From the NCBI GenBank assembly GCA_003508755.1, contig DNTK01000512.1, positions 1 through 7,251 of the forward strand: a DNA stretch of 7,251 nt, given 5' to 3'. Positions within the stretch are counted from its first letter, which is position 1. The number at the start of each line of letters is the position of its first letter. This document shows, one piece after another, positions 5,422-7,251 of the stretch. The translations under genes and the position numbers were made by a program. The stretch comes from Bacteroidales bacterium (lineage in GTDB: Bacteria > Bacteroidota > Bacteroidia > Bacteroidales > UBA10428). Under the pieces are notes generated by a model. That model did not search any database. It was not told the DNA's origin and saw only the letters and a list, made by a program, of their open reading frames with translations.

Positions 5422-6342
5422 TTACTTTAATTTACTTAAAAACAGGTTTACCTGCTTCTCATATTCAACCTTATTTACATTAAACGAAACGGCATGTGCT
5501 GCATCGGACGCCCAATAGTAGCTTTTTGCCCCTTGCTTCTTATGATACAACTTTTGCCCCATAGAGGTTGGAACAAAATCATCTTTCAAGCCATGAATAA
5601 ATAGAATGGGCAAAGAAATTTGCTCCAGCTCACGAATTGGCTTGACTTGCCGGAACCAATAACCATCATGAATTCTAGTCATTAAACTTGCCGCCTCGAT
5701 AAATAGTAAATTCGGAAGTCCAAAATCTTCTTTAAGTCTATAAGTAAAAAGTTCCTTTAAATCGGAATAGGCGCAATCTTCAATTATAAAGTCAATTTGA
5801 AGATTTTCGTTCGTCATGGTTGAATATAGTAAGGTTGTGGCAGCTCCCATTGACTCTCCGTGAATACCCGTAAAACCATCAGTGAATCGTCCTTTTGCAT
5901 AATTAACAACCCGCTCTAAATCATGTTTTTCATAGTATCCGTAGCTATGATGTTTTCCTCCACTAAGACCATGTCCCCTGCTGTCGAAAAGCAATACATT
6001 GAAGCCTAACCTCAAATACATTGGGGCTACCTTGAGCATTACATATTTATCGGCCCCAACCCCATGATGAACAATGATTGTGTTTTGCGTTGTATCGCTG
6101 TGTAAAAGCATCAAACAACTTAATTTGTAATTGTATGCAGATTGAATGCTGAAATATTCTTTTTGCTGAAGGTTAAACCAAAGTGTATCCAGATTGCCGT
6201 ATTTTATTTCATTTTCAAGAGTAGGATTTCCTTTACTGATGTTGTTCCCGGTGATTACCCTGTAAAAAAACTCACCAATAATTAACTCTGCAGCAATTAC
6301 AAATAATAAAAGTAAGACTAATCGTTTTATCCATTTTCTCAT
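5422..6342 (-). CDS. Membrane-anchored alpha/beta hydrolase (putative esterase)
   Basis: The 306-residue product has one N-terminal hydrophobic segment (8-22, LVLLLLFVIAAELII) after a basic start MRKWIKR, so it is probably an inner-membrane-anchored or exported protein. The alpha/beta hydrolase core is complete. The oxyanion region is VHHGVGAD (91-98), the strand-4 motif is DSRGHGLSGG (120-129), and the nucleophile elbow GESMGA has Ser164. HGLKDDFVP (250-258) supplies Asp254, and AAHAVSF has His283. This resembles the Bem46/YqkD-like serine hydrolases of Bacteroidota and Firmicutes. The substrate is not readable from sequence. It is the first gene of a two-gene unit with the galactanase, 5 bp apart, so removal of ester groups from galactan or pectin fragments is a possible role, but this is inference from position only. 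Confidence 0.9.
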   Translation of the reverse strand: MRKWIKRLVLLLLFVIAAELIIGEFFYRVITGNNISKGNPTLENEIKYGNLDTLWFNLQQKEYFSIQSAYNYKLSCLMLLHSDTTQNTIIVHHGVGADKYVMLKVAPMYLRLGFNVLLFDSRGHGLSGGKHHSYGYYEKHDLERVVNYAKGRFTDGFTGIHGESMGAATTLLYSTMTNENLQIDFIIEDCAYSDLKELFTYRLKEDFGLPNLLFIEAASLMTRIHDGYWFRQVKPIRELEQISLPILFIHGLKDDFVPTSMGQKLYHKKQGAKSYYWASDAAHAVSFNVNKVEYEKQVNLFLSKLK

Positions 6343-6363
6343 AACATGTATTTAATAAAGTAT

Positions 6364-6392
6364 CAAAATATTTTTTTCTTAATTGTGCTCAA
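6364..6392 (-). promoter_or_regulatory. Candidate promoter of the alpha/beta hydrolase-GH53 unit
   Basis: On the minus strand TTG (6392-6390) is followed after 19 bases by TATTTTG (6370-6364), near the Bacteroidota -33/-7 layout (TTG, about 19-21 bases, TAnnTTTG, here one base short in the -7). Transcription would begin only some 15 bases before the ATG at 6342. No terminator is visible between the helicase stop and this point, so readthrough from the helicase gene is also possible. Confidence 0.4.
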
Positions 6393-6415
6393 TATATTAT
6401 TGCCTCCTTTGCGGA

Positions 6416-7251
6416 TTATAAATTAATAAACTCAAATGCACTTCTGTATGCATCAATCTCATTCACGTAATCAAGCAACTCCCCATAAAAGGCATGGCTA
6501 CCGATAGTGGCACTGTCCCCAATAATTACCAGCTTTTTTCGGGCGCGTGTCATGGCCACATTCATACGGCGGGTGTCTGCTAAAAATCCTATTTCACCAT
6601 TGTCATTTGACCGTACAAGACTTATATATACAATATCGCGTTCCTGTCCCTGAAACGAATCGATTGTATTTATAGTAATTGCTTTTTGCAGATTTTTATT
6701 AAAAGGCTTTCTTTCATTAAAAGTTTCTTGCATCAGACTAACCTGCGCTTTATAGGGCGAAATAATTCCAATTCCACCAATGTTTTCTGTTAGGCCCAAG
6801 GGGTCAAGGTTTTTAATGTAATCCTGAAGGTGCTTAAACAGCAACTCCATTTCTTCTCTGTTAAAAGAGCTGCGGCTTTCCGGATTTGTTTCCTCAAAAA
6901 AACCACACCCGGCAGTATCAATAAACTCAACAGGCAAATCTTCCGAAAAAATACTCCAACCAGCTACATCGGAGTTGGCAACCAGTTTTCCATGGTAAAA
7001 GTGCTTGTTCGAAAAATTCATGATTTTTTCATTCATTCGGTACTGTTCAGTCAGCATTGCATCGGCATTATTCCGGTTGATGGCTTTTTCGAATAATGTT
7101 TGTTCTAATCCTTCCTTAGCAGCCTGGTACGATTTAATTGTTGGTGGAAGTTGACAGTGATCACCTGCAAATACAACTCGCCTGGCCTTTAATATAGGCA
7201 ACCATGTAGCGGGTTCTAATCCCTGTGCAGCTTCATCAATAAAAACTGTTT
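6416..7251 (-). CDS. SF1B UPF1/DNA2-like helicase, C-terminal part (5' end beyond window edge)
   Basis: The frame is open to the right edge (first full codon at 7249-7247), giving 277 visible residues. It begins TVFIDEAAQGLEPATWLPIL, so a start inside the window is unlikely. The superfamily 1 motifs appear in order. Motif II (Walker B) is FIDEAAQ (3-9) and motif III is AGDHCQLPPT (28-37). LTEQYRM (66-72) follows. Motif IV is GIISPYKAQV (about 160-169), motif V is TINTIDSFQGQERD (about 192-205), and motif VI is RRMNVAMTRARKKLVIIGD (227-245). DEAAQ with GDxxQLPPT and MNVAMTRARKKL is typical of the UPF1/DNA2/IGHMBP2 group. Walker A and the regulatory N-terminal domains lie outside. Members act on DNA or RNA in a 5'-to-3' direction. 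The target here is unknown, and there is no sign of a nuclease domain in the visible part. The ATPase core looks intact. Confidence 0.93.
   Translation of the reverse strand, partial: TVFIDEAAQGLEPATWLPILKARRVVFAGDHCQLPPTIKSYQAAKEGLEQTLFEKAINRNNADAMLTEQYRMNEKIMNFSNKHFYHGKLVANSDVAGWSIFSEDLPVEFIDTAGCGFFEETNPESRSSFNREEMELLFKHLQDYIKNLDPLGLTENIGGIGIISPYKAQVSLMQETFNERKPFNKNLQKAITINTIDSFQGQERDIVYISLVRSNDNGEIGFLADTRRMNVAMTRARKKLVIIGDSATIGSHAFYGELLDYVNEIDAYRSAFEFINL

Noticed and set aside
6830..7096. Plus-strand open frame opposite the helicase
   Set aside because: The minus strand carries helicase motifs throughout this stretch, so the plus-strand frame is a shadow.
1..7251. A defence island or other new multi-gene system, suggested by the helicase next to the hydrolase
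   Set aside because: The visible helicase part is a standard UPF1/DNA2-like core with no nuclease or effector domain, and the neighbouring genes are carbohydrate-related. The helicase N-terminus is outside the window, so there is no evidence for a system.

Overview
The window looks like chromosomal DNA from a member of the Bacteroidota. This is inferred from four things seen in the sequence. It is AT-rich, and starts lack Shine-Dalgarno sequences. The lipoproteins carry acidic residues just after the lipidated cysteine, as in the Bacteroidota lipoprotein export signal. One enzyme ends in a type IX secretion (T9SS) sorting domain, and promoter-like TAnnTTTG elements are present. A marine or gut polysaccharide degrader of the Marinilabiliales type is plausible, but the genus cannot be read from the sequence.

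Left part (1-1815): a BlaI/MecI/CopY-family repressor runs off the left edge on the minus strand. Two near-identical operator dyads flank its -7 promoter element. Divergent from it is a lipoprotein with the layout of a clan GH-A glycoside hydrolase. A strong hairpin at 1732-1780 closes the convergent pair formed with the next gene, a membrane-anchored SRPBCC protein.

Middle part (1816-4067): the SRPBCC gene (minus) is divergent from two consecutive small lipoprotein genes (plus). These two are clearly related to each other and are separated by a textbook intrinsic terminator. A CRP/FNR-like palindrome lies upstream of the first. A pterin-4a-carbinolamine dehydratase gene (plus) follows and meets the next gene tail to tail; the two stop codons share one CTAG.

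Right part (4064-7251, all minus): an SF1 UPF1/DNA2-like helicase enters from the right edge. After it comes a separate two-gene unit: a membrane-anchored alpha/beta hydrolase, then 5 bp downstream a GH53 endo-beta-1,4-galactanase with a T9SS tail. A promoter-like element precedes this pair.

The coherent theme is carbohydrate degradation at the cell surface: GH53 galactanase, a putative esterase, and a second GH-A-type lipoprotein. No SusC/SusD pair is present in the window. The helicase, dehydratase and SRPBCC gene look like unrelated neighbours. No gene-free stretch exceeds 300 bases. No tRNA, rRNA, CRISPR array or insertion sequence was seen.
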